Origin: Pseudoclavibacter sp. RFBB5
GTDB lineage: Bacteria; Actinomycetota; Actinomycetes; Actinomycetales; Microbacteriaceae
Direction of reading: 5' to 3'
DNA: 64,000 nt
NCBI RefSeq assembly: GCF_002931555.1
Contig: NZ_PSTZ01000007.1
Location: forward strand, 930,001-994,000
Under the pieces are notes generated by a model. The model was not told the origin of the DNA. It was given only the letters and a program-made list of their open reading frames with translations, and did not search any database. Made by a program: the position numbers and the translations under genes. Positions 15,826 to 23,166 of this stretch are shown piece by piece. Position 1 is the stretch's first letter; each line of letters opens with the position of its first letter.

Positions 15826-17445
15826 TCACGTGGCGTCGCGGGTCGTCCCGATCACGAGCGGGGTTTTGTCGGGGTCCTGCAGGAGTCCCTGCGCTCGAGC
15901 ACGGTGTCGTGCGAGCGTCTCCGGCTCCATGTTCTGGAGGAGCGCGATCGTCATCTGGGTGCGCGGGTTGCGGGCGAAGACCGCCCGGTGGTGGGCGACG
16001 AAGTCCCAGTACAGGGCATCCCAGGCTTCAGTCCACGCCCCCGAAGGAAGGTCGGACATCTTCCGCAGGTAGTTGCTGCCGGAGACGTAGGGCTTGGTGG
16101 TCACCGTCTCGCCGGCCGCGAACTGGCTCATGGCGTAGACGTTCGGCACCATGACCCAGTCGTAGGCGTCCACGAACTGCTCCATGAACCACCGGTAGAC
16201 GTCGTCCGGGTGGATGCGGAGCAGTGACATCGCGTTGCCGAGCACCATGAGGCGTTCGATGTGGTGGGCGTACCCGGTCGCGAGGACGCGACGGATGACG
16301 AGGTCGACGGGGTCCAGTCCGGTGCTGGCGGTCCACCATCCGCGCCCCAGGCGATTCGTGTGTCCGAGGACGTTCGATGTCCGGAGTTCCCGGCCACGGA
16401 GCCGGTAGGTGGCCCGCATGTACTCCCTCCACCCGATCACCTGACGCACGAAGCCCTCGAGGGAGGCGAGGGGTGTGTCCGCGCGGGCGCTCGAGAGCGT
16501 CATCTGCAGCACCTCGCGCGGGTCGAGCAGACCGATGTTGAGTGCTGGCGTGAGCAGGCTGTGGTTGAGGAAGGGATGCTCCGCGGAGATCGCGTCCTCG
16601 TACGGGCCGAAGTCGTCGAGGCGCGTGCGGACGAATTCTCGGAGGTGCTCGCGCGCCTCGTCCGCGGTCGTCGGCCAGGCGAACGTCGTCGGGTCGCCCG
16701 GGGCGTGGGGGAACTCCTCGCGAACCCAGGCGACGGCGAGTTCGACCTGTTCCTTCCCTTCGTCGCGGCCATCTGATGGCGGGGTGGGAGACATGAGTGC
16801 GTCCAGGTCGAAGGCGCCCTGGGGATGCACGCTCGGGTGTCCGCGGAAGCGCGAGACCGTCGGCGGCACGTATCCCCTCGGCACGCGCTTGCGGTTGTCC
16901 GCATCGAACGACCAGCGGCCGCCGCATGGGCCGTCGCCGTCGAGGAGGATGCCGAGTCTGCGACGCTGCCAGATGTAGAACTCGTGCATGCGTGATTCGT
17001 TGTGCGCGAACCAGGAGTCCAGCTGCGCCCGGTCGGTGAGGAAGTTCGGCGTCTCGAGTTCGTCGTCCGCAGCCGCGGCGTAGCCCCCTGCTGCCAGTGC
17101 CCGGGTCAGGTCGCGTTCAAGCCAGTCGTCGACGACGTCGAACCACGTCACCCGGGTCGGCGAGTGTCGGCGGACGAGCGCGGCCACCTGCTGGCCGGAG
17201 GGAGCAGCCGCGTCGCTCTCCAGGTACTCGACGACGTGCCCTGCAACGCGGAGACGCTGCGCGAACCGGGACATGGATGCTCGGTGCAGGACCAGCTTGT
17301 GCGAGTGGAAGGCGTATTGGCGGAAGAGGAGATCGTGTTCGATGAGCACGAACACGGTTCCGGTCGGCTCGGCGAAGTGCGCCTCGAACAGCTGGTGGGG
17401 CAGGACGAGCCGCAGCTCCCGCCCTGCCGCTCTCGGTTCAGCCAA
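15826..17445 (-). CDS. Cryptochrome/photolyase family protein (FeS-BCP/DPRP type) lacking the cluster cysteines
   Basis: This protein of about 539 residues belongs to the prokaryotic (6-4) photolyase-like branch (Pfam DPRP). The N-terminal antenna-type Rossmann domain starts LRLVLPHQLF, and the FAD-binding helical domain includes GWREYMRATY, ATGYAHHIERLMVLGNAMSL, and NVYAMSQFAAGETVTTKPY near residue 440. In characterised members four cysteines hold a [4Fe-4S] cluster. Here the corresponding places carry none: LDPVDLVI in the first and SGSNYLRKMSDLPSGAW in the second. The only cysteine is in DGPCGG near residue 180. The TTG at 17445 overlaps the stop of the upstream oxidoreductase gene (TTGGCTGA); an ATG at 17493 is the alternative. 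It is translationally coupled to that gene. Confidence 0.9.
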   Translation of the reverse strand: MAEPRAAGRELRLVLPHQLFEAHFAEPTGTVFVLIEHDLLFRQYAFHSHKLVLHRASMSRFAQRLRVAGHVVEYLESDAAAPSGQQVAALVRRHSPTRVTWFDVVDDWLERDLTRALAAGGYAAAADDELETPNFLTDRAQLDSWFAHNESRMHEFYIWQRRRLGILLDGDGPCGGRWSFDADNRKRVPRGYVPPTVSRFRGHPSVHPQGAFDLDALMSPTPPSDGRDEGKEQVELAVAWVREEFPHAPGDPTTFAWPTTADEAREHLREFVRTRLDDFGPYEDAISAEHPFLNHSLLTPALNIGLLDPREVLQMTLSSARADTPLASLEGFVRQVIGWREYMRATYRLRGRELRTSNVLGHTNRLGRGWWTASTGLDPVDLVIRRVLATGYAHHIERLMVLGNAMSLLRIHPDDVYRWFMEQFVDAYDWVMVPNVYAMSQFAAGETVTTKPYVSGSNYLRKMSDLPSGAWTEAWDALYWDFVAHHRAVFARNPRTQMTIALLQNMEPETLARHRARAQGLLQDPDKTPLVIGTTRDAT

Positions 17446-18688
17446 GGAGCTCGACGGTGGCGTCTGCGGCCCGGTTTCCGGCGACCAGCGCACCTTGGAT
17501 GGACCCTGTCTCGCGGTGGTCGCCCGTCACGATGAGCCGCTCTCCGACTCTCTCCGGCCCGCGGTCGACGAGGGGCGGTGGCTGGGCGGGGAGGGTGTGC
17601 GGGATGACGTGGTGCGCGAGCACCTCCCAGCCGTCGGTGGGCGTGCCGTATAGACGGGCGAGGTCGCGTCTGACGTCCGCTTCGCTCGCGAGTCCGTCCA
17701 GGCGGTCGAGGAGGGTGGTCGCCTGCACGAGGTGCTGTCCGGCCGGGGCGTAGGAAGGGGCCACCTCCGAGATGACGGCGGTGTTCCAGATCGGCCCGGC
17801 CGGCCCGCCGCCTATGTTCGAGGCATCCAGAAGGAGGAACGGCCCGGTTCGCGGCGTCCCCGTGGCCCGGAACCACCATGTTGTCAGGCCGTGCGTCTTC
17901 GGAGCCGTCTGGCCGGTCAGCGCAGGGAGGTCGTTCGGGGCGACCGCGACGATCGCGGCTCGGGCGAGGATCGTCCCGCGGTCGGTGACGACCCGCACGC
18001 CACCCCCGGTCTCGGTCACCTCCCGCGCGGCGGTGCCGAGCCGGACGGGTTCGTGCAGCGAGGCGGCGATCTGGGCAGGCAGTGCGCGCATCCCGTCGGC
18101 GGGGAGCCCTGGCGCGCCGAGCGCGAAGTAGCGGACGAGCTGCTTGACGTGGTTCGCCGAGCTGCCTCCGCTGCTGTCGGCCAGGACTCCGGCGAGGAAC
18201 GTGTCGAGCAGGTCGAGTCGGAGCCGCCCGGTGAGGCCCGCATCGTCGAATGAGGCGCTGAGCGTCGTATCCGGCCCAGCAGCCTGCGGGTCTGGGTGTG
18301 CAAGCGTCGGGCCGAGCCAGCGTGCGAGGGCCAGGACGTCGGAGACCGGCACGTGCCCGCTGAGCAGCGTCTGCAACGCGAACCGCGGATGGCGGAGCGG
18401 GTGCGCGAGCGTCGACGTCCGCTCCCCCGAACGGACGATGGCCCCGACCCCGAAGCGCTTGAGGTCGAGCGCAGCGAGGTCCGCGGAGGCGCGCAACGCC
18501 GGGTAAGCGGGGTTGAGGACCTGGAAGCCGCGGTCGCAGAGGAAGCCGTCGATGGCGTCCGTGCCGACTCTGCCGCCGACCTCGTCCTCCGACTCGAGGA
18601 CAACGACGCTGCGCCCGCGCTCCTCGAGGCTCCGCGCGGCCCTGAGGCCGGCGAGCCCTGCTCCGATGACGACGACGTCCGTGTCCAT
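17438..18688 (-). CDS. FAD-dependent amine-oxidase/protoporphyrinogen-oxidase-like oxidoreductase
   Basis: This 416-residue flavoprotein has an N-terminal dinucleotide-binding motif (GAGLAGLRAARSLEERG, residues 8-24) and the GG-doublet VGGRVGTDAIDGFLCDRGFQ that contacts FAD. The C-terminal FAD segment is GDHRETGSIQGALVAGNRAA near residues 387-406. The architecture fits the amine oxidase/PPO/phytoene-desaturase superfamily; the exact substrate is not readable. It overlaps the photolyase-like gene by 8 bases or more, so both are made together. Light-responsive actinobacterial clusters often combine photolyases with carotenoid-type oxidoreductases, but no crt genes are present here. Confidence 0.88.
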   Translation of the reverse strand: MDTDVVVIGAGLAGLRAARSLEERGRSVVVLESEDEVGGRVGTDAIDGFLCDRGFQVLNPAYPALRASADLAALDLKRFGVGAIVRSGERTSTLAHPLRHPRFALQTLLSGHVPVSDVLALARWLGPTLAHPDPQAAGPDTTLSASFDDAGLTGRLRLDLLDTFLAGVLADSSGGSSANHVKQLVRYFALGAPGLPADGMRALPAQIAASLHEPVRLGTAAREVTETGGGVRVVTDRGTILARAAIVAVAPNDLPALTGQTAPKTHGLTTWWFRATGTPRTGPFLLLDASNIGGGPAGPIWNTAVISEVAPSYAPAGQHLVQATTLLDRLDGLASEADVRRDLARLYGTPTDGWEVLAHHVIPHTLPAQPPPLVDRGPERVGERLIVTGDHRETGSIQGALVAGNRAADATVELLG

Positions 18689-18828
18689 ATGGCTCCGTTC
18701 GATGGGCTTCGCTCGACTGGTCCGTCAGTCTGCGGGAGCAACCCGGGCCGTCCCTGAGCGCGGGCTCGTGAACGCTGGTGGGCGCGGTCCTCGGCAGGCC
18801 GGCGTGCTGGTGGCGCAGAATGGCCCGC

Positions 18829-19224
18829 ATGCACGGCATTCATGAGATGGAGGAGTCCGACTCCCCGGCCACGCACGCGAAGCGACTGGCCTCGCTCCGC
18901 GCGGACGCCGTCGACCGCGTCACCAGTACGTCCGCGGCACTGCGGGCGCTTGTCCAGGACCGCTCCTCGCTCAACGACGACGACGAGCACGACCCCGACG
19001 GCGCTCCGCTGTCGGCCGAGTGGTCCCGCCTTGCCGGGCAGGTGGACGCGGCGCAGTCGGAACTCAGGCAGATCGAGGCAGCGCTTCTGCGCCTCGAAGA
19101 GGGCCGCTACGGCGTCTGCTCGACGTGCGGCCAGCGCATCCCGAACATCAGGCTGCGGGTTCGTCCCTTCGCGGAGCACTGCGTCTCCTGCGCAGAGCAG
19201 CGGCGAGGCCGCGGCCGTCAGTAG
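18829..19224 (+). CDS. TraR/DksA-type zinc-finger protein
   Basis: This protein of about 131 residues has an N-terminal coiled-coil-like helical part and a C-terminal zinc finger with four cysteines: CSTCGQ and CVSCAE about 25 residues apart, separated by RIPNIRLRVRPFAEH. DksA-like proteins bind the RNA polymerase secondary channel; in actinobacteria most members are uncharacterised. Several in-frame ATGs lie close together (18820, 18829, 18847). I chose 18829, since CAGAAT lies 7 bases before it and would give a leaderless transcript; no Shine-Dalgarno supports the others. Its 3' end overlaps the convergent DUF2695 gene by 7 bases. Confidence 0.85.
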   Translation: MHGIHEMEESDSPATHAKRLASLRADAVDRVTSTSAALRALVQDRSSLNDDDEHDPDGAPLSAEWSRLAGQVDAAQSELRQIEAALLRLEEGRYGVCSTCGQRIPNIRLRVRPFAEHCVSCAEQRRGRGRQ

Positions 19225-19577
19225 GCGGATCGCCGCTCTCTCCACCACAGCCTGCACGGCTGCGTGGAACCTCGCCGAACGCCGAGGCAAGGCGGCAGCG
19301 TCTCCGGCTCACCCCCGCACGCGTCGTACGCGTTGAGGAAGATCTCGCAGTCGCAGTACGCGCCCAGTCGGTCGAGGCGCTCGAGGAGTGCGGTCGCTCG
19401 CGGGGCCGTGCGTTCCTGGTACCACTGCGAGAAGCGGTGAGCGCCGTCGCAGCCGAACTCGTCGAGCTGCACGGCGACGTAGCACAGCAGGCATTCGCGC
19501 GGCCCGGGTTCGAGCAGGTCGTTCGCCATCGTCTGGACGAGGGTCTCGGCTTCTTGGTCGATTGGCTGATCTGTCAT
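19218..19577 (-). CDS. DUF2695 domain-containing protein
   Basis: This protein of about 119 residues has the DUF2695 core: ECLLCYVAVQLDEFGCDG followed by RATALLERLDRLGAYCDCEI and NAYDACGG. Six conserved cysteines, arranged as CLLC and CDC plus single residues, suggest metal binding or a redox role, unproven. The start is placed at the ATG at 19577 (MTDQPIDQEA); an upstream in-frame ATG at 19631 is less likely. Convergent with the DksA-like gene. Confidence 0.82.
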   Translation of the reverse strand: MTDQPIDQEAETLVQTMANDLLEPGPRECLLCYVAVQLDEFGCDGAHRFSQWYQERTAPRATALLERLDRLGAYCDCEIFLNAYDACGGEPETLPPCLGVRRGSTQPCRLWWRERRSAY

Positions 19578-19645
19578 GACCTGATCTTGGACCGGACCAC
19601 CGACAATCTCTGTCGCAGTGCGCACGTCCACAGCGCCGCCGCGAT

Positions 19646-20044
19646 TCAGCTCTCGCGAGACGAGAGCACGCAGAACTCGTTGCCCTCCGGGTCGCGCAGG
19701 ACAACCCAGTTGACGTCGTCGCCCTGCCCGACGTCGGCGCGGGTGGCGCCCCTCGCGATCAAGGCGTCGACATGGGCGACCTGGCTCTCGTGCAGCGGAG
19801 CCGCGAGGTCGATGTGGAGCCTGTTCTTCACGGCCTTGTCGTCGCCGACCGGGACGAAGACCAGTCCGGGGCCGACCCGCTCGAAGGGCACACCAGGGTT
19901 GTCCTCATCGAGCCACTTCGGGATGATGACCGCCTCGTCGCCGTCCTCGAAGGAGACCTGCCAGTCGAGCGTCTCCGCCCACCAGGCCGCAAGAGCGCGG
20001 TGATCTCTCGAATCGATGACGGTCGAATACCAGCGAAGTCCCAT
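19646..20044 (-). CDS. VOC family protein
   Basis: This 132-residue protein is a glyoxalase-fold domain of the type MGLRWYSTVIDSRDHRALAAWW, which ends in DPEGNEFCVLSSRES. The first module has two tryptophans in place of a metal-site histidine, while NRLHIDLAAP carries a His and EFCVL the final Glu. The function is unknown. GAGGAGG lies 5 bases before the ATG at 20044, which is why that start was chosen. It stands alone between a DUF2695 gene and a divergent DUF1801 gene. Confidence 0.87.
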   Translation of the reverse strand: MGLRWYSTVIDSRDHRALAAWWAETLDWQVSFEDGDEAVIIPKWLDEDNPGVPFERVGPGLVFVPVGDDKAVKNRLHIDLAAPLHESQVAHVDALIARGATRADVGQGDDVNWVVLRDPEGNEFCVLSSRES

Positions 20045-20183
20045 GTGCGCCTCCTCAGACGCGCCCATCCTCGGCGACCGAGCTGGGGATTCGCGCCACC
20101 CGGCCCGAGACGACCTCGAATTCGCGAGCTCGAGGAGACCGAGCAGGTTCGGAGAAGCATCCCCGCGCCAGGGGTCGTACCGT

Positions 20184-20208
20184 AGTCGTGATTCACCTGC
20201 TCACGACT
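20184..20208 (+). other. Inverted repeat just upstream of the DUF1801 gene
   Basis: AGTCGTGA (20184-20191) and TCACGACT (20201-20208) form a perfect 8-base stem with a 9-base loop, ending 17 bases before the ATG and just before the Shine-Dalgarno. It could be an operator or a 5' leader hairpin. Confidence 0.4.
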
Positions 20209-20225
20209 GAACGAAGGAAGCTGCC

Positions 20226-20663
20226 ATGGCGGAGAAGACGACCGGACTCTCGAAGGACGAGCGCGAGGCGGTCAAGCAGCGTGCCGCGGAGCTGCGCGCC
20301 GAGCAGAAGGCGGGCAAGAACCGGGCCGCGGGCGACGCGGCTATCCAGAAGGCGATCGCGGAGATGACCGACGAGGACAAGGCGCTCGCCGAGGGCGTCG
20401 ACCGCATCGTGAAGGACGTCGCCCCGCAGCTCATGCCGAAGACCTGGTACGGCTTCCCCGCCTACACCGACGCAGACGGCAAGGTCGTCGTGTTCTTCAA
20501 GGCGGCATCGAAGTTCACGACTCGGTACGCAACGCTCGGCTTCGAGGAGGCCGCGAAGCTCGATGACGGCGACCTCTGGGTGACGTCGTTCGCGCTCATA
20601 ACGCTGACGCCGGAGACTGAGAAGACCATCGCCGATTACGTGCGCAGGGCCGCGGGCGCGTAA
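20226..20663 (+). CDS. DUF1801 domain-containing protein (YdhG/frataxin-like fold)
   Basis: This 145-residue protein starts with a lysine/glutamate-rich helix (residues 5-50) that is not part of the core, then the DUF1801 domain with DRIVKDVAPQLMPKTWYGFPAY near residues 59-80, YATLGF and LWVTSFAL. The family includes the Bacillus iron chaperone FraA-like fold, but many members are uncharacterised. The Shine-Dalgarno GAAGGAAG is 6 bases before the ATG at 20226. A stem-loop precedes it. The gene is single and is ended by a shared terminator. Confidence 0.87.
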   Translation: MAEKTTGLSKDEREAVKQRAAELRAEQKAGKNRAAGDAAIQKAIAEMTDEDKALAEGVDRIVKDVAPQLMPKTWYGFPAYTDADGKVVVFFKAASKFTTRYATLGFEEAAKLDDGDLWVTSFALITLTPETEKTIADYVRRAAGA

Positions 20664-20681
20664 GTGCGACGGAGTCGGACT

Positions 20682-20712
20682 CGGGCCAGGCAGGGGCTTC
20701 CCGCCTGGCCCG
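20682..20712. terminator. Bidirectional terminator between DUF1801 and DHFR-like genes
   Basis: CGGGCCAGGC (20682-20691) pairs with GCCTGGCCCG (20703-20712), with an inner GGG/CCC pairing and a CTT loop. It lies exactly between the convergent stop codons and is followed by CTCTCTC on the plus strand. Confidence 0.7.
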
Positions 20713-20717
20713 CTCTC

Positions 20718-21329
20718 TCAGCCGTGTGCGGCTCTGCGGTACCGGATGTGCGTGGCGAGCGGTGAGTGCAGCACCTCGACCGGTTCGTACCCGAACGTCT
20801 CGACGCCGTCGAACATCCGCTCGCCGCCACCGAGCAGCACGGGCGCGATGTCGAGGGCGAGCTCGTCGATGACGCCGGCCTGCAGTGCCTGTCGGACCGT
20901 GGAGGCGCCACCGGCGATGTCGACGCCGTTGCCGTCCGCGACGGACAGGGCCCGGGCGAAGGCGGCGTCGAACCCGTCGGTCACGAAGTGGAAGGTCGTC
21001 CCGCCTTCCATCTCGATTGGCTCGCGGGCGTGATGCGTGAGCACGAACACCGGCGCATGGTACGGGGGCTCATCGCCCCACCATCCTCGCCACTCTCCGT
21101 CCCATTCGCCGCGAATCGGGCCGAACATGTTCCGGCCCATGACGTAGGCGCCTCGGGGCCGCATGAGCCAGCTGGCTGCGACCTCGTCGGCGTCGGTCGC
21201 GCGCGGATCCCCCATGTGCCACGTGTGGAGGCCGTGCCCTCCCCGGCCGAGGGGATGCTCGCGGCTCTGCTCGGGGCCGGCGACGAAGCCGTCCAGGGAG
21301 ATGGACATGTGGCACGTGGTGTCGGACAT
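20718..21329 (-). CDS. Dihydrofolate reductase-like / RibD C-terminal domain protein
   Basis: This 203-residue protein has the RibD_C/DHFR-like fold with the N-terminal segment CHMSISLDGFVAGPEQ, a cofactor-site AYVMGRNMFGPI and VDIAGGASTVRQALQAGVID near residues 143-162. The C-terminus has APVLLGGGERMFDG. Such stand-alone proteins are usually NAD(P)H-dependent reductases of unknown substrate and are not the folate enzyme FolA. I chose the ATG at 21329 because GGAGGG lies 6 bases upstream. It follows the HSP90-like gene by 67 bases on the same strand and could be read from that transcript. Confidence 0.88.
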   Translation of the reverse strand: MSDTTCHMSISLDGFVAGPEQSREHPLGRGGHGLHTWHMGDPRATDADEVAASWLMRPRGAYVMGRNMFGPIRGEWDGEWRGWWGDEPPYHAPVFVLTHHAREPIEMEGGTTFHFVTDGFDAAFARALSVADGNGVDIAGGASTVRQALQAGVIDELALDIAPVLLGGGERMFDGVETFGYEPVEVLHSPLATHIRYRRAAHG

Positions 21330-21396
21330 TCGGGGCCCTCCGTTGGACGCGAGATCAGATCGTGACCGCGACCCTACTCCCGATTCAGCCCGGGCA

Positions 21397-23166
21397 TCAC
21401 TCCCCGCCACCCGCCGCCGTGATCAGGGTGTGCAACGTGCTGCTGAGCAGTTCACCGTGCCGTTCGTCGAGCGTCTGGCCGGCCCGAAGGAGGCCGATGA
21501 CATAGAGCCCGCTGATGGCTTCCGCCCGCACTCGCTCGTCGCGCACGTGCACGAGGGAGCGCACCGCGTCGCTCGTGACGTTCATGACGAGCCGCGGTCG
21601 CGCAGGCGACGCCTCAGGCTCGCTGAGCAACCCCGCCCAAGGGTCTGCCTCAGCACCGTCATCCGCCAGCTGACTCAAGTGGTCATCGCCGGCGGCCACG
21701 AACAGGGAAGGCGTGGATGCAGGCGCGAACGCCCGCAGATCGAGGTCCACGCCGAGCCGTTCGAGGACTGCACGGGCGTGCACCTCGAACCCGCGGGCCT
21801 CCGCGCCACCCTCGCGCGGTTCCGGGAGGGAGTCGAGGAACGCGTGCGGGTCGAAGGCGCGCACGCGCGCCGTATGCCCGCGGCGCTCACGCACCTTGCG
21901 GAGGATCTCGCTGCCGTAGACATAGGAGCCGTTGACGAGCAGCGATCGCTTCGCGCGCAGGAGCGGGGCGAACGCGGTGAAGTCGGTCATCGACGTCGTG
22001 TACCGCACATCGTCCGAGAGGCGCAGGATCTGCGCGAGCGTCATCGTGCCTTCGCTGGTCTCCCAGGGCACGTGGCCGATCACGAGGTCGAGCATGTCGT
22101 CATCGCCCGCCGCCATGGCGAGGATGCCCTTCGCGTGGACGTCCATGAATCGGTCGAAGCCGACCGGGTCGCTCAGCGCGAAGTGCTCGATCCCCTGCCT
22201 GAGCTGCGTCCCGATCTGCGCTTTCACGTCGCCGATCGCCGGCGAGTCCTGCAGGGATTCTCGGGAGGCGGTCAGGGCGAGGTCGCCGCCCTCGACGGCG
22301 AGTCGCACGAAGTAGGCCCAGTTCGGAGCCAGCTGCACGTTGTCGTCGGCGACGAACATGCCGTGAGAGTAGACGGTGTCGCCGTGTCGGTTCCCGACCC
22401 GCCCCGGGCTGTCCGAGATGAAGGCCACCCCGACCACACCGGCCGTGGGCACGTCGATGGGAAGCACGGCGAGGGGCGCGAATCCGAGCTCGCGATGACA
22501 CCAGGCCGTCGCCTCGAGGCCGGAGCCTCTCCATGGCGGCGTCCGGGTGCTGACGATCTCGGACTGCGCGTGCGCACCGGTCCGCAGCGTGATGGGCAGC
22601 TCGAGCAAGCTCGCGAAACGCTCAGCGAGCAGTTGCACCCGCACCGGTTCGACCCACTCCCGGTCGTCGGCGCGCGCCTGCACTCGCACCTCGGTGCCGG
22701 CGTCCGGGAGAGGCGTCTGGGCGCTGGTGATCGTGAATGTGCCATCAGAGTTCCCGACCCAGCTCAGCGTCGGCGCGTCGGCCGAACGGGCGCTGCGCGA
22801 CCGCACCTCGATGCGATCGGCGATGAGGAAGCACGACAGCAGCCCGATGCCGAACTGGCCCAGGTACTGACGACGCACTCGCGTGAAGTCGCTCCGCTTG
22901 CTCGAGGCGCCGATGGTCGCGAGCACCGACCGCATCTCCTCCTCGGTCAGCCCGATGCCGGAGTCGCGGACCAGCACGGCCCCGCCGTCTTCGATCTCGA
23001 TCGCGATCTCCCGAGGGGCGGACGGATCGGATTCGCTTCTGGCCACCACCGCGTCCCTGGCGTTCTGGATCAGCTCGCGGAGGTACACGCGCGGGCTGGA
23101 GTACAGGTGGTGGGACAGGATGTCGACGATGCCGCGCAGGTCGACACGGAAGCTCTCCCCGCTCAT
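21397..23166 (-). CDS. HSP90-like GHKL ATPase
   Basis: This 589-residue protein has the HSP90 N-terminal ATPase. The N-box is RELIQNARDAV with Glu31 and Asn35, the G1 motif is RDSGIGLT with Asp68, and the G2 motif is YLGQFGIGLLSCF near 101-113. A middle domain with RTPPWRGSG and GVAFISDSPG follows, and the C-terminal part is short and divergent from HtpG (no MEEVD tail, ending TLITAAGGGE). It is similar in length to HtpG (about 620) but is a separate branch usually called HSP90 family protein. ATG at 23166 overlaps the stop of the upstream helical-repeat gene (ATGA), so the two are translationally coupled, which suggests a chaperone-partner pair. The role is unknown. Confidence 0.88.
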   Translation of the reverse strand: MSGESFRVDLRGIVDILSHHLYSSPRVYLRELIQNARDAVVARSESDPSAPREIAIEIEDGGAVLVRDSGIGLTEEEMRSVLATIGASSKRSDFTRVRRQYLGQFGIGLLSCFLIADRIEVRSRSARSADAPTLSWVGNSDGTFTITSAQTPLPDAGTEVRVQARADDREWVEPVRVQLLAERFASLLELPITLRTGAHAQSEIVSTRTPPWRGSGLEATAWCHRELGFAPLAVLPIDVPTAGVVGVAFISDSPGRVGNRHGDTVYSHGMFVADDNVQLAPNWAYFVRLAVEGGDLALTASRESLQDSPAIGDVKAQIGTQLRQGIEHFALSDPVGFDRFMDVHAKGILAMAAGDDDMLDLVIGHVPWETSEGTMTLAQILRLSDDVRYTTSMTDFTAFAPLLRAKRSLLVNGSYVYGSEILRKVRERRGHTARVRAFDPHAFLDSLPEPREGGAEARGFEVHARAVLERLGVDLDLRAFAPASTPSLFVAAGDDHLSQLADDGAEADPWAGLLSEPEASPARPRLVMNVTSDAVRSLVHVRDERVRAEAISGLYVIGLLRAGQTLDERHGELLSSTLHTLITAAGGGE

